Shown: in pieces, positions 7,348-14,664 of the stretch
Layout of the letters: every line of letters begins with the position of its first letter
How positions within the stretch are numbered: position 1 is the first letter of the stretch
NCBI GenBank assembly: GCA_015489095.1
Contig: WFMN01000003.1
Coordinates: forward strand, 1 to 20,144
From: Mariprofundaceae bacterium
GTDB taxonomy: Bacteria > Pseudomonadota > Zetaproteobacteria > Mariprofundales > J009
Reading direction: 5' to 3'
DNA: 20,144 bases
Program-made: the position numbers and the translations under genes
Notes under the pieces: generated by a model
Database searches by the model: none
Told to the model about the DNA's origin: nothing
Seen by the model: the letters and a program-made list of their open reading frames with translations, nothing else

Positions 7348-8610
7348 GTGTCCAATCTGTTGATCGCCATCCTGCTGCTGTTGCTGGTGGCGTCCGCCTT
7401 CTTTTCCGGTTCCGAAACCGCGCTGACCCGCGCCCGCAGGGTGCGGCTGCGGCTGATGCGCAAGCAGGGCAACCGCGGTGCCCACCTCGCCGATCAACTG
7501 CTGCAACAACCAGAGAAGATGCTGGCCACCATCCTGCTCGGTAATAACTTCGTCAACATCGCGGCCTCGGCGTTGGCCACGGCCATTTTCGTCAACCATT
7601 TCGGCGACGCGGGCATTCTCTACTCCACCGTGGCCATGACCCTGCTGGTGCTGGTCTTCTCGGAGATCCTGCCCAAAAGCATCGCCGTCGCCCACGCCGA
7701 GGCGATCAGCTGCCGGGTCGCAGGGCCGATGCGGGTCATCCAGTGGCTGCTAGCGCCGCTGCTGAAGGTGCTGCTGCTGATCACCGAGGCCATGCGCAAG
7801 CTGTTTCAGGTGCCCGAAGGGGGGGAACACACGGCGATGACCCATCAGGAGCTGGCCACCATGATCGATATGAGCGCCGAGAAGGGCATGCTCGATGCCG
7901 CGCGTGAACAGATGCTGAGCCAGAGCCTGCAACTCCATGAAATACCTATCAAACAGATCATGTCTCCGCGCACGGAGATGGTGCTGATCGATGGCAACAG
8001 CAGCGTGGATGCCGCCCGGCAAACCGCGCTCGACAACCCCCACTCACGCTATCCGGTCTATCTCAACGAACGCGATCACATCATCGGCATCATCCATCTG
8101 CGCACCCTGTTCAAGCTGAAGCATCGGGAGCAGAGCCTCGCCGCCGCCACCGTCTGGCACACCCCATCCTTTGTGCCCAACAGCCGCAACGCGCTGGCGC
8201 AACTATTTGATTTCCAGCGTAATCACGAACATATGGCGATTGTGGTCGATGAGCTCGGCGACATCGACGGCCTGATCACGCTGGAGGATATTATCGAGGA
8301 GATCGTGGGGGACATCGAGGATGAGTCCGATGTGCCCAGCGAGAGCGACATCTGGCCGCAGCCGGACGGCGATGTGGTGGTAGCCGCCACCGCCAGCCTG
8401 CACGAGGTCAATCAGCGCATGGATATCGCCCTACCCGAGGAGAGCGCCACCACCATCGGCGGCCTGATCATGGAGATACTGGGGGTAATTCCGGAAGGGA
8501 AGTTCTGTCTCATCACCCCGGATGCGCACCTGGAAGTGCTCAGCATGGATCAGCGGCGCATCAAACGGATACGCATCCACAAAACCGCATCGGAGGATGC
8601 GGACGACTAA
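7348..8610 (+). CDS. HlyC/CorC (CNNM/CorB)-family CBS-domain transporter
   Basis: This is a membrane protein of the CNNM/CorB family, implicated in Mg2+ (and Co2+) efflux or homeostasis; 420 aa. The N-terminal DUF21 transmembrane domain is about residues 1-185, with FFSGSETAL at 18-26 and the later EILPKSIAVAHAE. A pair of CBS domains covers about 200-330 (IMSPRTEMV, then SRYPVY and GIIHLR; the second ends with AIVVDELGDIDGLITLEDIIEEIVGDI). The CorC_HlyC domain occupies about 340-412. The start is GTG at 7348, which gives the expected N-terminal helix; no clear Shine-Dalgarno is visible. Its 3' end contains the hairpin that probably ends the convergent flagellar transcript. CorB and CorC labels are used loosely for this family, and the substrate is not shown by sequence. 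Confidence 0.9.
   Translation: MSNLLIAILLLLLVASAFFSGSETALTRARRVRLRLMRKQGNRGAHLADQLLQQPEKMLATILLGNNFVNIAASALATAIFVNHFGDAGILYSTVAMTLLVLVFSEILPKSIAVAHAEAISCRVAGPMRVIQWLLAPLLKVLLLITEAMRKLFQVPEGGEHTAMTHQELATMIDMSAEKGMLDAAREQMLSQSLQLHEIPIKQIMSPRTEMVLIDGNSSVDAARQTALDNPHSRYPVYLNERDHIIGIIHLRTLFKLKHREQSLAAATVWHTPSFVPNSRNALAQLFDFQRNHEHMAIVVDELGDIDGLITLEDIIEEIVGDIEDESDVPSESDIWPQPDGDVVVAATASLHEVNQRMDIALPEESATTIGGLIMEILGVIPEGKFCLITPDAHLEVLSMDQRRIKRIRIHKTASEDADD
8581..8602 (-). terminator. Probable intrinsic terminator of the flagellar operon, inside the 3' end of the convergent gene
   Basis: Read on the minus strand, CCGCATC and GATGCGG form a perfect 7-bp stem with a CTCC loop (8585-8602), followed at once by TTTT (8584-8581). 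It lies 18 bases beyond the fliW stop. On the plus strand the same hairpin has no T-run, so it is directional. The T-run is short, so it may be leaky. Confidence 0.6.
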
Positions 8611-8619
8611 ACGGGAGTA

Positions 8620-9072
8620 CTAAACGGAGCCGTCCCGGTTCTGCCTCACCCACGGAAAGCGGATCTCCTGCTCCTCCGCCCGGATCGACTGCAACCCGAT
8701 CCGCGCACTCTCGTTGATCACGATCGGCGCCCGTAGGTTGGCCGTCACCCACTCGGAATCGACAAAGGGGTTCAACACCAGCAGCCAGATCGGCACATCG
8801 CCGGGACGAAGTTGCAGCAAACGCATCTCATCGGGACTCAGGGCGGGGGGCAGGCCGAGCCGCTGCTGATCCCACGGGGTGAGGACAAAGGCTGCCTCGA
8901 TGTTATCCATTGACTGCAGGCAGATGTAGTCCCCGTGGCCGGGATAGATCATCGCAAAGTGGAGGTCATCGGGAAAACCGGCCAGCCCCTGCGGAAAGAG
9001 GTAGCTTCCTTCTCCCGCGTCGCACGCCCCCGTCTCCACCTCGTCACTCATCTCCTGTTGTATGACCACCAT
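8620..9072 (-). CDS. fliW: Flagellar assembly factor FliW (CsrA antagonist)
   Basis: In Bacillus subtilis and Campylobacter, FliW binds CsrA and relieves its repression of flagellin translation, and it also binds flagellin. This makes a partner switch that couples filament export to synthesis. The protein is 150 aa, the family length. It has FPQGLAGFP near residue 27 and the C-terminal NPF-x8-NLRAPIVINESARIGLQ block. The ATG at 9072 has AAGGGGG about five bases upstream and lies inside csrA, overlapping it by 29 bases. It is the last gene of the operon and stops nine bases from the convergent corC-like gene. No flagellin gene is in the window. Confidence 0.95.
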   Translation of the reverse strand: MVVIQQEMSDEVETGACDAGEGSYLFPQGLAGFPDDLHFAMIYPGHGDYICLQSMDNIEAAFVLTPWDQQRLGLPPALSPDEMRLLQLRPGDVPIWLLVLNPFVDSEWVTANLRAPIVINESARIGLQSIRAEEQEIRFPWVRQNRDGSV

Positions 9073-9292
9073 GATAGCCCCCTTGTCGTAACCAATCCAT
9101 CACACTGGCGGCGCTGGCCGCCCGGTTTTCCTTCTTAATCAATTCATATATTTCCAAGCGGTGCACCGGAATATCCGCCGGGGCATCGATCCCGATCCGC
9201 ACCACGAACTCATGGCGCACATCCTCGATCACCACCCGGATATCATCGTCGATCCGAATCGCCTCACCGATCCGGCGGCGCAACACCATCAC
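9044..9292 (-). CDS. csrA: Carbon storage/translational regulator CsrA
   Basis: CsrA is a homodimeric RNA-binding protein that blocks translation by binding GGA motifs near ribosome binding sites. The product is 82 aa. The core has RRRIGEAI near the N-terminus, RIGIDAPADIPVHR up to residue 45 and EIYELI; R45 corresponds to the RNA-contacting arginine of the VHR motif. GTG at 9292 is chosen because it restores the family N-terminal length and has GGGAGG at 9301-9306, eight bases upstream; the ATG at 9289 would be one residue shorter. Residue 5, usually Thr, is Arg. A tail of about 22 residues follows the core, longer than in E. coli CsrA (61 aa). In Bacillus the C-terminal extension is the FliW-binding surface, which fits the overlapping fliW. 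Confidence 0.94.
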   Translation of the reverse strand: MMVLRRRIGEAIRIDDDIRVVIEDVRHEFVVRIGIDAPADIPVHRLEIYELIKKENRAASAASVMDWLRQGGYHGGHTTGDE

Positions 9293-9312
9293 GCCGTCAT
9301 CCTCCCAACGCG

Positions 9313-10197
9313 CTAACGGAGAAAATTGACCAAACTCAACGACTGCATCGCGGCAACCTGTTTGTAGCTCGCCTGCAAGGCAACATCCGACAACTGGATA
9401 TCCGACACCAGCTTGGGTATATCCACCGCCTCATGGGTGTTGATCCGCTTGTCCAAGATGGTTTTCATGTCCTGATGGGAGGTTTTCAGCGAGTTCAATG
9501 CCGCATATTTGGCACCCGCACGCGCATCCAAGTCCACTATCTGCCCGCGCGCGGTATTCAGATCCCCCAACGCCGTCTGAATGTCGGCCACCGTGTTGTT
9601 CTGCAGCCCCTTCAACAACTTCATCAACGCATTGAAGCTGTTCACAAATCCGGGATCGTTGCCCAATTCACTGCTCACCACCGATTGGGTCTCGGTGATA
9701 TTGACCGTGCGCGCCGTTGTACTGCCGTTGTAGGTCGCGGTGCTGGTGGCGACATCGACACTCCAGGGCGCGGTATCGGTCGCCGTGCCGGAAAAGATAT
9801 AGACGCCGGCATACTTTTTGTTGGCATCGTTTGTCACTTGGTCGAGCAGATGCTGCACCTCCGCGCTGGCGGCGGTACGCTCCGCGGCGCCCACCGTGGA
9901 TGAGGATTGCTGAACCGCCAGCACCTGCGCCCGCGCCAACGCCTTCTCTATATCCATCAGGGTGGACTGGGTCACGGCGAGGCTGCTCTGCGCGGCATCC
10001 ACCGCCGTCACCGCATTGGTCTCCACCGTTCGCATCTGGCGCAGGTCAAGCGACAGTTTATAATCGAGCGCCGCCTGGGCGGGCGTCTGAAAGCGGGTGC
10101 CCGCCGCGATATCGGCGTTGGCCTTGGTGCGAACCGTCTGCTGCTGACGAATCCCCAGCAGCAGGTTATCGTAAGGCTGAACCGAGGAGATCCTCAT
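9313..10197 (-). CDS. flgL: Flagellar hook-filament junction protein FlgL (HAP3)
   Basis: FlgL joins FlgK at the hook tip to the first flagellin subunits outside the cell. It is 294 aa with flagellin-like ends. The N-terminal helix contains MRISSVQPYDNLLLGIRQQQ, followed by TPAQAALDYKLSLDLRQM. The C-terminal helix ends DIQLSDVALQASYKQVAAMQSLSLVNFLR, the usual closing pattern. The middle contains KKYAGVYIFSGT and a small Thr/Ser-rich exposed domain. The ATG overlaps the flgK stop by four bases (ATGA), so translation is coupled. As expected, there is no N-terminal signal peptide, since the protein leaves by the flagellar export system. Confidence 0.95.
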   Translation of the reverse strand: MRISSVQPYDNLLLGIRQQQTVRTKANADIAAGTRFQTPAQAALDYKLSLDLRQMRTVETNAVTAVDAAQSSLAVTQSTLMDIEKALARAQVLAVQQSSSTVGAAERTAASAEVQHLLDQVTNDANKKYAGVYIFSGTATDTAPWSVDVATSTATYNGSTTARTVNITETQSVVSSELGNDPGFVNSFNALMKLLKGLQNNTVADIQTALGDLNTARGQIVDLDARAGAKYAALNSLKTSHQDMKTILDKRINTHEAVDIPKLVSDIQLSDVALQASYKQVAAMQSLSLVNFLR

Positions 10198-12416
10198 CGG
10201 ATCAGCCCCATCAGGGAATCGAGCATCTGATTCGCCGTGGTCACGATCTTGGCCGAGGCCTGATAGGCGCGCTGAAACTTGATCATGTTAATCAACTCCT
10301 CATCCGTATTGACGCCCGACACCGAATCACGCTGTGATTTCAACGACGCAACCTCCGCCGTGCGGTAGGTCAACTGCCGCTGGGCGTTGGCCACATCCAC
10401 GCCGTATGTGGCGGCGAGATCCGAATTGCGGCGATGGAGGCTGGCCGCGGTGGTGCCATCCACCGAAAGCTTCGTCTGCTGCAGTTGGAACATCGCCGAC
10501 GCCGTTTGATTATCGGCAATAAAGATGTCGGATGTAGTGCTGTTGATCGTTCCGGTGTTGATCCGGCTGCTGTCGGCCGCCACCACGCTATCCACGGCAA
10601 GGCTGGTGGCGTCCCCGCCATGGAACAGACTGTTGATCTCGAAGGCGGCCAAAAAGTTGCTGGTATCGTTGGAAAACCCCACGGTTTGCCCATTCCCGGC
10701 AACCAGCTTCAGCTCCCCGTTGGCCGTGGTGGAGGCGGTAAGCGAGATCGGCGTCGTCGGCGGGGGAGCAGTCCCGTTAAACGCTGTCACCGCCGCATTG
10801 ATCAACCCCACCACGCTGGCCGTGGTCGCGGTGCCGCCGTTGTCGGCGCTGTCATCCAGCTTGTTCACCGCCGGATCAATGTTGATGGTGAGCCCGCCGG
10901 GGTTTACCGACTTGCCTGTCGAGTCATAGAGGTGAATCTTAAAACTCCCCGCCTTGATCTGGTTGGCAAAGGGAACCCCGGAGGTGCCGATCAGCGAACT
11001 GGTCATCCCAAGCGCCGCCAACAGGTTGCTGCTGTCATTGGCCAGCGCCACCGTCTGCCCGCCACCGGCCGTCAACTTCAACACCCCGTTGCTCGAACTG
11101 GCGGTCAGCGAAAGGGCGGTGGCCGGAGGGGTGGCGTTGTAGTTGGTCACCGCCTGGTTGATCAACCCCACCACACTGGCCGTGGTGGCGACGCCGCCAT
11201 GCGCGGCGCTATCATCGAGCACCGTCACCGTGGGGTCGATAGTAATGGTGAGCGGCGTGGTGTTCAGCTGGGCACCGGCGGCGTCGCGCAGATAGATCTC
11301 GAAGCTGCCGCTCTTGATGCTGCTCGCTTGACTCACCCTCGAGTCGGCCAGGGCAACCGTGCTGTTGGGCACCGCGGTCGATGCGGTCAGGGAGGATTGT
11401 CGCGTACTGACCGAAACCAGCGCGGACTGACCCGAGATGATGGTGGAGCCCCGATTCACCGACGACCCCTGACTATAGACCTGATTGGCGCCGAAGATGA
11501 GGTTTTTGCTCAAGCTATCGAGCGTTGCCAGATATTTGCCATAGTAGGTGTCGCGCAGGCTGACCATCCCGCCGATAGCACCGCTGGTGGAGATGCCGGA
11601 GAGCGGCACCTGAGGCGCGTTCTGCAGCACAATCTCTTGAAACCCACTCGCGGTAACCGATGTTCCCCGCACCAACTGGTGTGCGATGTTGTCTTGAACC
11701 AGCAGATCGCCTCCCGGCGTCTGCACCAGCAGGCTGCCATCCGGATTGACCACCCGTTGGATCGGGATGATCACATTCAGATCCTGCAGCGCCTGCTCCC
11801 GCTGATCACGCAGATCATTGGCGGCGCTCGCCGCGGTGTGCCCCACCTCCTGCCGCACGATCTGGCTGTTGAGCGAGGCGATCTGCTGGATCAAGAGATT
11901 CGCATCGGCCAGCTTCTGGTCGATCAGCTGATCCACATTGACCTGCTCGGCGCGCAACTGGGTGTGCATATTGGTCAGTGTCGTCACCACCTCTTGGGTT
12001 GCCACCCCGACATTGATCTTCTGCGCGCTATCCTGCGGGTTGTTCGCCAACTGCTGCCACGAGGCGAAAAAATGGTCGAACGAGGCCGACAGACCGGTCG
12101 CGGAGAGGCTGCCGAACACGCTCTCAATGGCGGTAAGCCCCCGGGTGACCCGTGTCCACATCTGCTTCTGCCCGGAACTGGTACCCAACGAGCGCTGAAT
12201 GGCCAGATCCACCTGACGGGTAATCGCCGCCAACTTGGCACCGCGCCCGAAGTTGAACCCCCCAGTGGATTCCGGCGCCAGTGTGGCTAGGTCGGGGCGC
12301 TGGCGCGAATAGCCGGGCGTATTGACATTGGCGATGTTGTGCGACAACACATCCATCGCCCGCTGCTGCGTGGTGAGGCTGCTGGCGCCGATATTGAGCG
12401 CACTGTTGATGCTCAT
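10194..12416 (-). CDS. flgK: Flagellar hook-associated protein FlgK (HAP1), enlarged by a duplicated domain
   Basis: FlgK forms the first junction ring between hook and filament. The N-terminal rod-like helix has SALNIGASSLTTQQRAMDVL, then SHNIANVNTPGYSRQRPDLA. The C-terminal helix is typical (NTDEELINMIKFQRAYQASAKIVTTANQMLDSLMGLI). At 740 aa it is clearly longer than the roughly 550 residues of the Salmonella protein. The excess lies in the exposed centre, where a beta-rich domain resembling flagellin_IN-type insertions occurs twice in tandem (about residues 365-473 and 485-596). The second copy is followed by the part usual in other FlgK proteins (SLFHGGDATSLAV). The gene overlaps flgN upstream and flgL downstream by four bases each. 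Confidence 0.95.
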   Translation of the reverse strand: MSINSALNIGASSLTTQQRAMDVLSHNIANVNTPGYSRQRPDLATLAPESTGGFNFGRGAKLAAITRQVDLAIQRSLGTSSGQKQMWTRVTRGLTAIESVFGSLSATGLSASFDHFFASWQQLANNPQDSAQKINVGVATQEVVTTLTNMHTQLRAEQVNVDQLIDQKLADANLLIQQIASLNSQIVRQEVGHTAASAANDLRDQREQALQDLNVIIPIQRVVNPDGSLLVQTPGGDLLVQDNIAHQLVRGTSVTASGFQEIVLQNAPQVPLSGISTSGAIGGMVSLRDTYYGKYLATLDSLSKNLIFGANQVYSQGSSVNRGSTIISGQSALVSVSTRQSSLTASTAVPNSTVALADSRVSQASSIKSGSFEIYLRDAAGAQLNTTPLTITIDPTVTVLDDSAAHGGVATTASVVGLINQAVTNYNATPPATALSLTASSSNGVLKLTAGGGQTVALANDSSNLLAALGMTSSLIGTSGVPFANQIKAGSFKIHLYDSTGKSVNPGGLTINIDPAVNKLDDSADNGGTATTASVVGLINAAVTAFNGTAPPPTTPISLTASTTANGELKLVAGNGQTVGFSNDTSNFLAAFEINSLFHGGDATSLAVDSVVAADSSRINTGTINSTTSDIFIADNQTASAMFQLQQTKLSVDGTTAASLHRRNSDLAATYGVDVANAQRQLTYRTAEVASLKSQRDSVSGVNTDEELINMIKFQRAYQASAKIVTTANQMLDSLMGLIR
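10629..10964 (-). repeat. FlgK internal repeat, copy 2
   Basis: Encodes FlgK residues 485-596: IKAGSFKIH, INIDPAVNKLDDSADNGG, TASVVGLIN, ISLTAS, VAGNGQTVGFSNDTSNFLAA. It aligns with copy 1 at an offset of 360 bases over its first half and 369 over its last part, being three residues longer. This copy is in the position normal for other FlgK proteins. Confidence 0.85.
10998..11324 (-). repeat. FlgK internal repeat, copy 1
   Basis: Encodes FlgK residues 365-473: IKSGSFEIY, ITIDPTVTVLDDSAAHGG, TASVVGLIN, LSLTAS, TAGGGQTVALANDSSNLLAA. The first part of the two copies is still similar at DNA level: from 11158 and from 10798 about 53 of 63 bases agree. This suggests a fairly recent duplication or gene conversion. 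Confidence 0.85.
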
Positions 12417-12868
12417 CTGACGCCGCCGGGACGGTAGGTCTGCGGTTTTTGAATCACGCCGATACTCTGCAACAGATTGGTGGTCACATCGGCAGCCGCC
12501 TTGGCGCGGATCTGCCCATCCTGCATCGCCTTCTCCAGCGACACCATGCGTTGATACAGGTTACGCCGCAACGCGCGCAGCGCATCGTCGGCCTCGTTGC
12601 TGGTAGCCAAGAACTCGGAGAGCGGCAGCTCCTCCGGCACCCCGTTTTCCTTCAGCACCCGACGGCAGGCGGCCTCGAGCTCCGCCATCTTCCCCCGACA
12701 CGAAGCGCGCAACTCGCACAGATCGAGCAGCGCCTCGCCATCGAAACGGCGAATCGCCTCCTGCTCCATCATCATCACCTCTTCCAGTGTACTGGCGCAG
12801 CGATCCATCTCCTCCAGATAGACCCTCAGCCGGGCAAAGAGCCGCGCGCGATCCCGGGTCAGCTCCAT
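12413..12868 (-). CDS. flgN: Flagellar export chaperone FlgN
   Basis: FlgN is a cytoplasmic chaperone that keeps FlgK and FlgL monomeric and delivers them to the export gate. The product is 151 aa and almost entirely helical, with heptad-like patterns, acidic N-terminal helices and conserved FlgN-type features (a long first helix with MEQEAIRRFDGEALLDL, and RMVSLEKAMQDGQI later). Sequence similarity in this family is low. The call leans on its position, directly before and overlapping flgK by four bases and directly after flgM. The start at 12868 overlaps the end of flgM by ten bases and has GGAG nearby. Confidence 0.85.
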   Translation of the reverse strand: MELTRDRARLFARLRVYLEEMDRCASTLEEVMMMEQEAIRRFDGEALLDLCELRASCRGKMAELEAACRRVLKENGVPEELPLSEFLATSNEADDALRALRRNLYQRMVSLEKAMQDGQIRAKAAADVTTNLLQSIGVIQKPQTYRPGGVR

Positions 12869-13155
12869 GTCCGCTCCGCCAGCGCGTTGCGCACAATCCG
12901 CACCGCAACCTGCTTCTCGTTCATCTGGAAGGTACCCTTCTCCAGCGCATCACGGATCTCCTCGATCCGCTCCAGACGCACATCGGGCAGATCCGCCAGC
13001 ATCACCTTGGCGCGCTCGTGCAGGGATGCGGCATCCGCCACCTTCACCCGGTCGCGGGCGCGCCCCCCCTTCGACTTGCCGGCGGCCTTGCTCCGACCGC
13101 CCTTGCTGCTCTGCACCGGCGTTCCGGGCTGTCGCACCCCACTGATCTGCACCAT
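12859..13155 (-). CDS. flgM: Anti-sigma-28 factor FlgM
   Basis: FlgM holds FliA (sigma-28) inactive until the hook is complete, then is exported through it, switching on late genes. The product is 98 aa with a basic, Gly/Ser/Lys-rich disordered N-terminal half, as is usual for an exported protein. The C-terminal sigma-binding part reads VRLERIEEIRDALEKGTFQMN followed by VAVRIVRNAL, the family signature. The ATG shares one base with the flgJ stop (TAATG), and AAGG lies just upstream. Its target FliA is encoded about 6.5 kb upstream in the same direction. Confidence 0.93.
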   Translation of the reverse strand: MVQISGVRQPGTPVQSSKGGRSKAAGKSKGGRARDRVKVADAASLHERAKVMLADLPDVRLERIEEIRDALEKGTFQMNEKQVAVRIVRNALAERTWS

Positions 13156-13556
13156 TACCTTACCCCCTCCGCCGCCATGGCGCGGTAGCGTTCCATCGCC
13201 GCGTTTGTCAACTTATCGGAGGCGGAAACAGCGGCTTGAACCGCCTGCTTCTCTCCTCCTCGATCCTGCTTCAACTGCCGATAAATCGCGGCCGCAATCC
13301 CCAACGATCCCTGCGCGCCGCCGGCATCGGCAATGGCCTGGTCCATCATCGACTGGTAGCTCTTCTCGGCAAAGCCGTGCGGCATGAACCCGGACTCCGG
13401 CACGCTTTTCCGCATCGACTCCATCATCTGCTGCAAAAACAGCGCCTCAAACTTCACGCTCGCCCGCCACAGCTTCTCGTCACGCTGCCCGGGTGGGGGC
13501 GGCGCCATCGGGCTGGAAGTGGGAATCGCGTAGTGCATATCCACCGCCTGACCCAT
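13155..13556 (-). CDS. flgJ: Rod-cap/rod-binding protein FlgJ, single-domain form
   Basis: This is a scaffold for rod assembly in the periplasm. It is 133 aa and contains only the rod-binding domain (LWRASVKFEALFLQQMMESMRKSVPESG, then FAEKSYQSMMDQAIADAGGAQGSLGIAAAIYRQL). The C-terminal muramidase domain of enterobacterial FlgJ (313 aa) is absent, so peptidoglycan would have to be opened by another enzyme. The ATG at 13556 directly abuts the flgI stop and has no strong Shine-Dalgarno; an ATG at 13538 is an alternative. Confidence 0.92.
   Translation of the reverse strand: MGQAVDMHYAIPTSSPMAPPPPGQRDEKLWRASVKFEALFLQQMMESMRKSVPESGFMPHGFAEKSYQSMMDQAIADAGGAQGSLGIAAAIYRQLKQDRGGEKQAVQAAVSASDKLTNAAMERYRAMAAEGVR
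13213..13239 (-). promoter_or_regulatory. Weak candidate sigma-28 promoter before flgM
   Basis: On the minus strand, TCCGATAA (13213-13220) matches seven of eight bases of the sigma-28 -10 box GCCGATAA. It is preceded at 11 bases by TCAAGCCG, a poor -35 box. It lies in the 3' end of flgJ, about 58 bases before flgM, where a late promoter for flgM-flgN-flgK-flgL would make sense. It may be chance within codons. Confidence 0.25.
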
Positions 13557-14654
13557 TTACAGCACCCGCAGCTCGGCGTGCAGGGCACCCGCCGCCTTGA
13601 TCGACTGCAGCACCGCGATCAGGTCGCTGGGGGTAGCCCCCACCGAGTTGAGCGCATCCACTAGGCTGGCAAGGGTCACCTGCCGCTGCAGCACCACCAA
13701 CTTCGCCTTCTCCTCTTTCACCTCCACCCCGGTTCGGTTCACCACCTGGGTCTGACCACCCGCGCCGCCGAAGGCGTTGGGCTGGGAAACCTGGGCATTC
13801 TCGGTCACCGTCACGCTGATATTGCCGTGCGCCACCGCCACCTTGTCGATGGTAACCTCGTTGCCCATTACGATGGTACCGGTGCGCTCATCGACCACCA
13901 CCACCGCCTTGTGATCGGAGTCCACATCCACCTGCTCCAGCTCCGCCACCAGCGAGACCGCGTCTCCCTTGGGGTTCCACACCTCGATGGTTCCGGCGTC
14001 AACCGCCTTCGCCATCCCCTCGCCGAAGTGGCGGTCAATCGCCTCCTTCATTCGGGTGGCGGTGGTAAAGTCGGGTACCCGCAGGCTCAACACCACCTTC
14101 TCTTGATCAGCGTGGATCCCGCGAGGAGCGGCGATCTCCACCCGCGCGCCGTTCGGAATCCGCCCCGATGTGGGGTGCCCCTTGGTGGTGGTGGATGCCT
14201 TGCCGGAGGCGGTAAAACCGCCGATCGAGATGCCACCTTGGGCTACGGCATAGACCCGTCCATCACCCGCCGTCAGCGGAGCGACCAGCAAGGTGCCGCC
14301 CCTAAGGCTCTTGGCATCCCCCATGCTGGAGACCACCACATCGATCGTCTGGCCGGGGCGGGCAAAGGCGGGCAGCTCCGCGGTCACCATCACCGCCGCC
14401 ACATTCTTTGGCTTCATCGTACTGATCTGACTACGAATATTGATACCAAACCGTTCCAACATGGCAGCGATGCTATTGATGGTAAACGGCGACGAATTGG
14501 AAGTGTCGCCAGTGCCATTCAGCCCCACCACAATGCCATACCCGATCAGGGCGTTGCTGCGCACCCCCTCGATGGTTGCGAGATCCTTGATGCGCTCGGC
14601 CACCGCCAACTGCGGCACCATCGTCAACAAAGCAAGAAGCAGTAACCGTTTCAT
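13557..14654 (-). CDS. flgI: Flagellar P-ring protein FlgI
   Basis: FlgI forms the P-ring in the peptidoglycan layer around the rod. I start it at ATG 14654: AAGGAG (14661-14666) lies six bases upstream, the N-terminus MKRLLLLALLTMVPQLAVA is a good Sec signal peptide (cleavage after AVA), and the resulting 365 aa equals the usual length. An in-frame ATG at 14744 would add 30 residues overlapping flgH and hide the signal peptide, so it is rejected. Family motifs: RIKDLATIEGVRSNALIGYG, VVGLNGTGD, GGTLLVAPLTAGDGRVYAVAQG, GRIPNGARVE, and the C-terminal VDALNSVGATPSDLIAVLQSIKAAGALHAEL. The mature part carries no cysteine that I can see. Confidence 0.96.
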   Translation of the reverse strand: MKRLLLLALLTMVPQLAVAERIKDLATIEGVRSNALIGYGIVVGLNGTGDTSNSSPFTINSIAAMLERFGINIRSQISTMKPKNVAAVMVTAELPAFARPGQTIDVVVSSMGDAKSLRGGTLLVAPLTAGDGRVYAVAQGGISIGGFTASGKASTTTKGHPTSGRIPNGARVEIAAPRGIHADQEKVVLSLRVPDFTTATRMKEAIDRHFGEGMAKAVDAGTIEVWNPKGDAVSLVAELEQVDVDSDHKAVVVVDERTGTIVMGNEVTIDKVAVAHGNISVTVTENAQVSQPNAFGGAGGQTQVVNRTGVEVKEEKAKLVVLQRQVTLASLVDALNSVGATPSDLIAVLQSIKAAGALHAELRVL

Positions 14655-14664
14655 CGCGTTCTCC

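Noticed and set aside
6517..7695. Gln/Gly/His-rich open frame of 392 codons antisense to the YpjD-like and CorC-like genes
   Set aside because: The composition comes from the complement of Leu/Ala-rich membrane-protein codons; there is no supporting start context.
10510..10517. Perfect sigma-28 -10 octamer GCCGATAA on the minus strand within flgK
   Set aside because: There is no acceptable -35 box 11 bases upstream, it falls on ordinary Ala-Asp-Asn codons, and the nearest gene start (flgL) is over 300 bases away.
10629..11324. Regularly spaced repeats that could suggest an array
   Set aside because: There are only two long in-frame copies encoding a protein domain; this is not CRISPR or a satellite repeat.
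10434..12290. Open frame of 618 codons antisense to flgK
   Set aside because: It is a shadow of the Ser/Thr/Ala-rich flgK reading frame. Its His/Arg/Gly-rich product has no fold, and flgK is clearly the real gene.
13278..13285. Perfect GCCGATAA on the plus strand within flgJ
   Set aside because: It points against the operon, with no -35 box and no plus-strand gene downstream.
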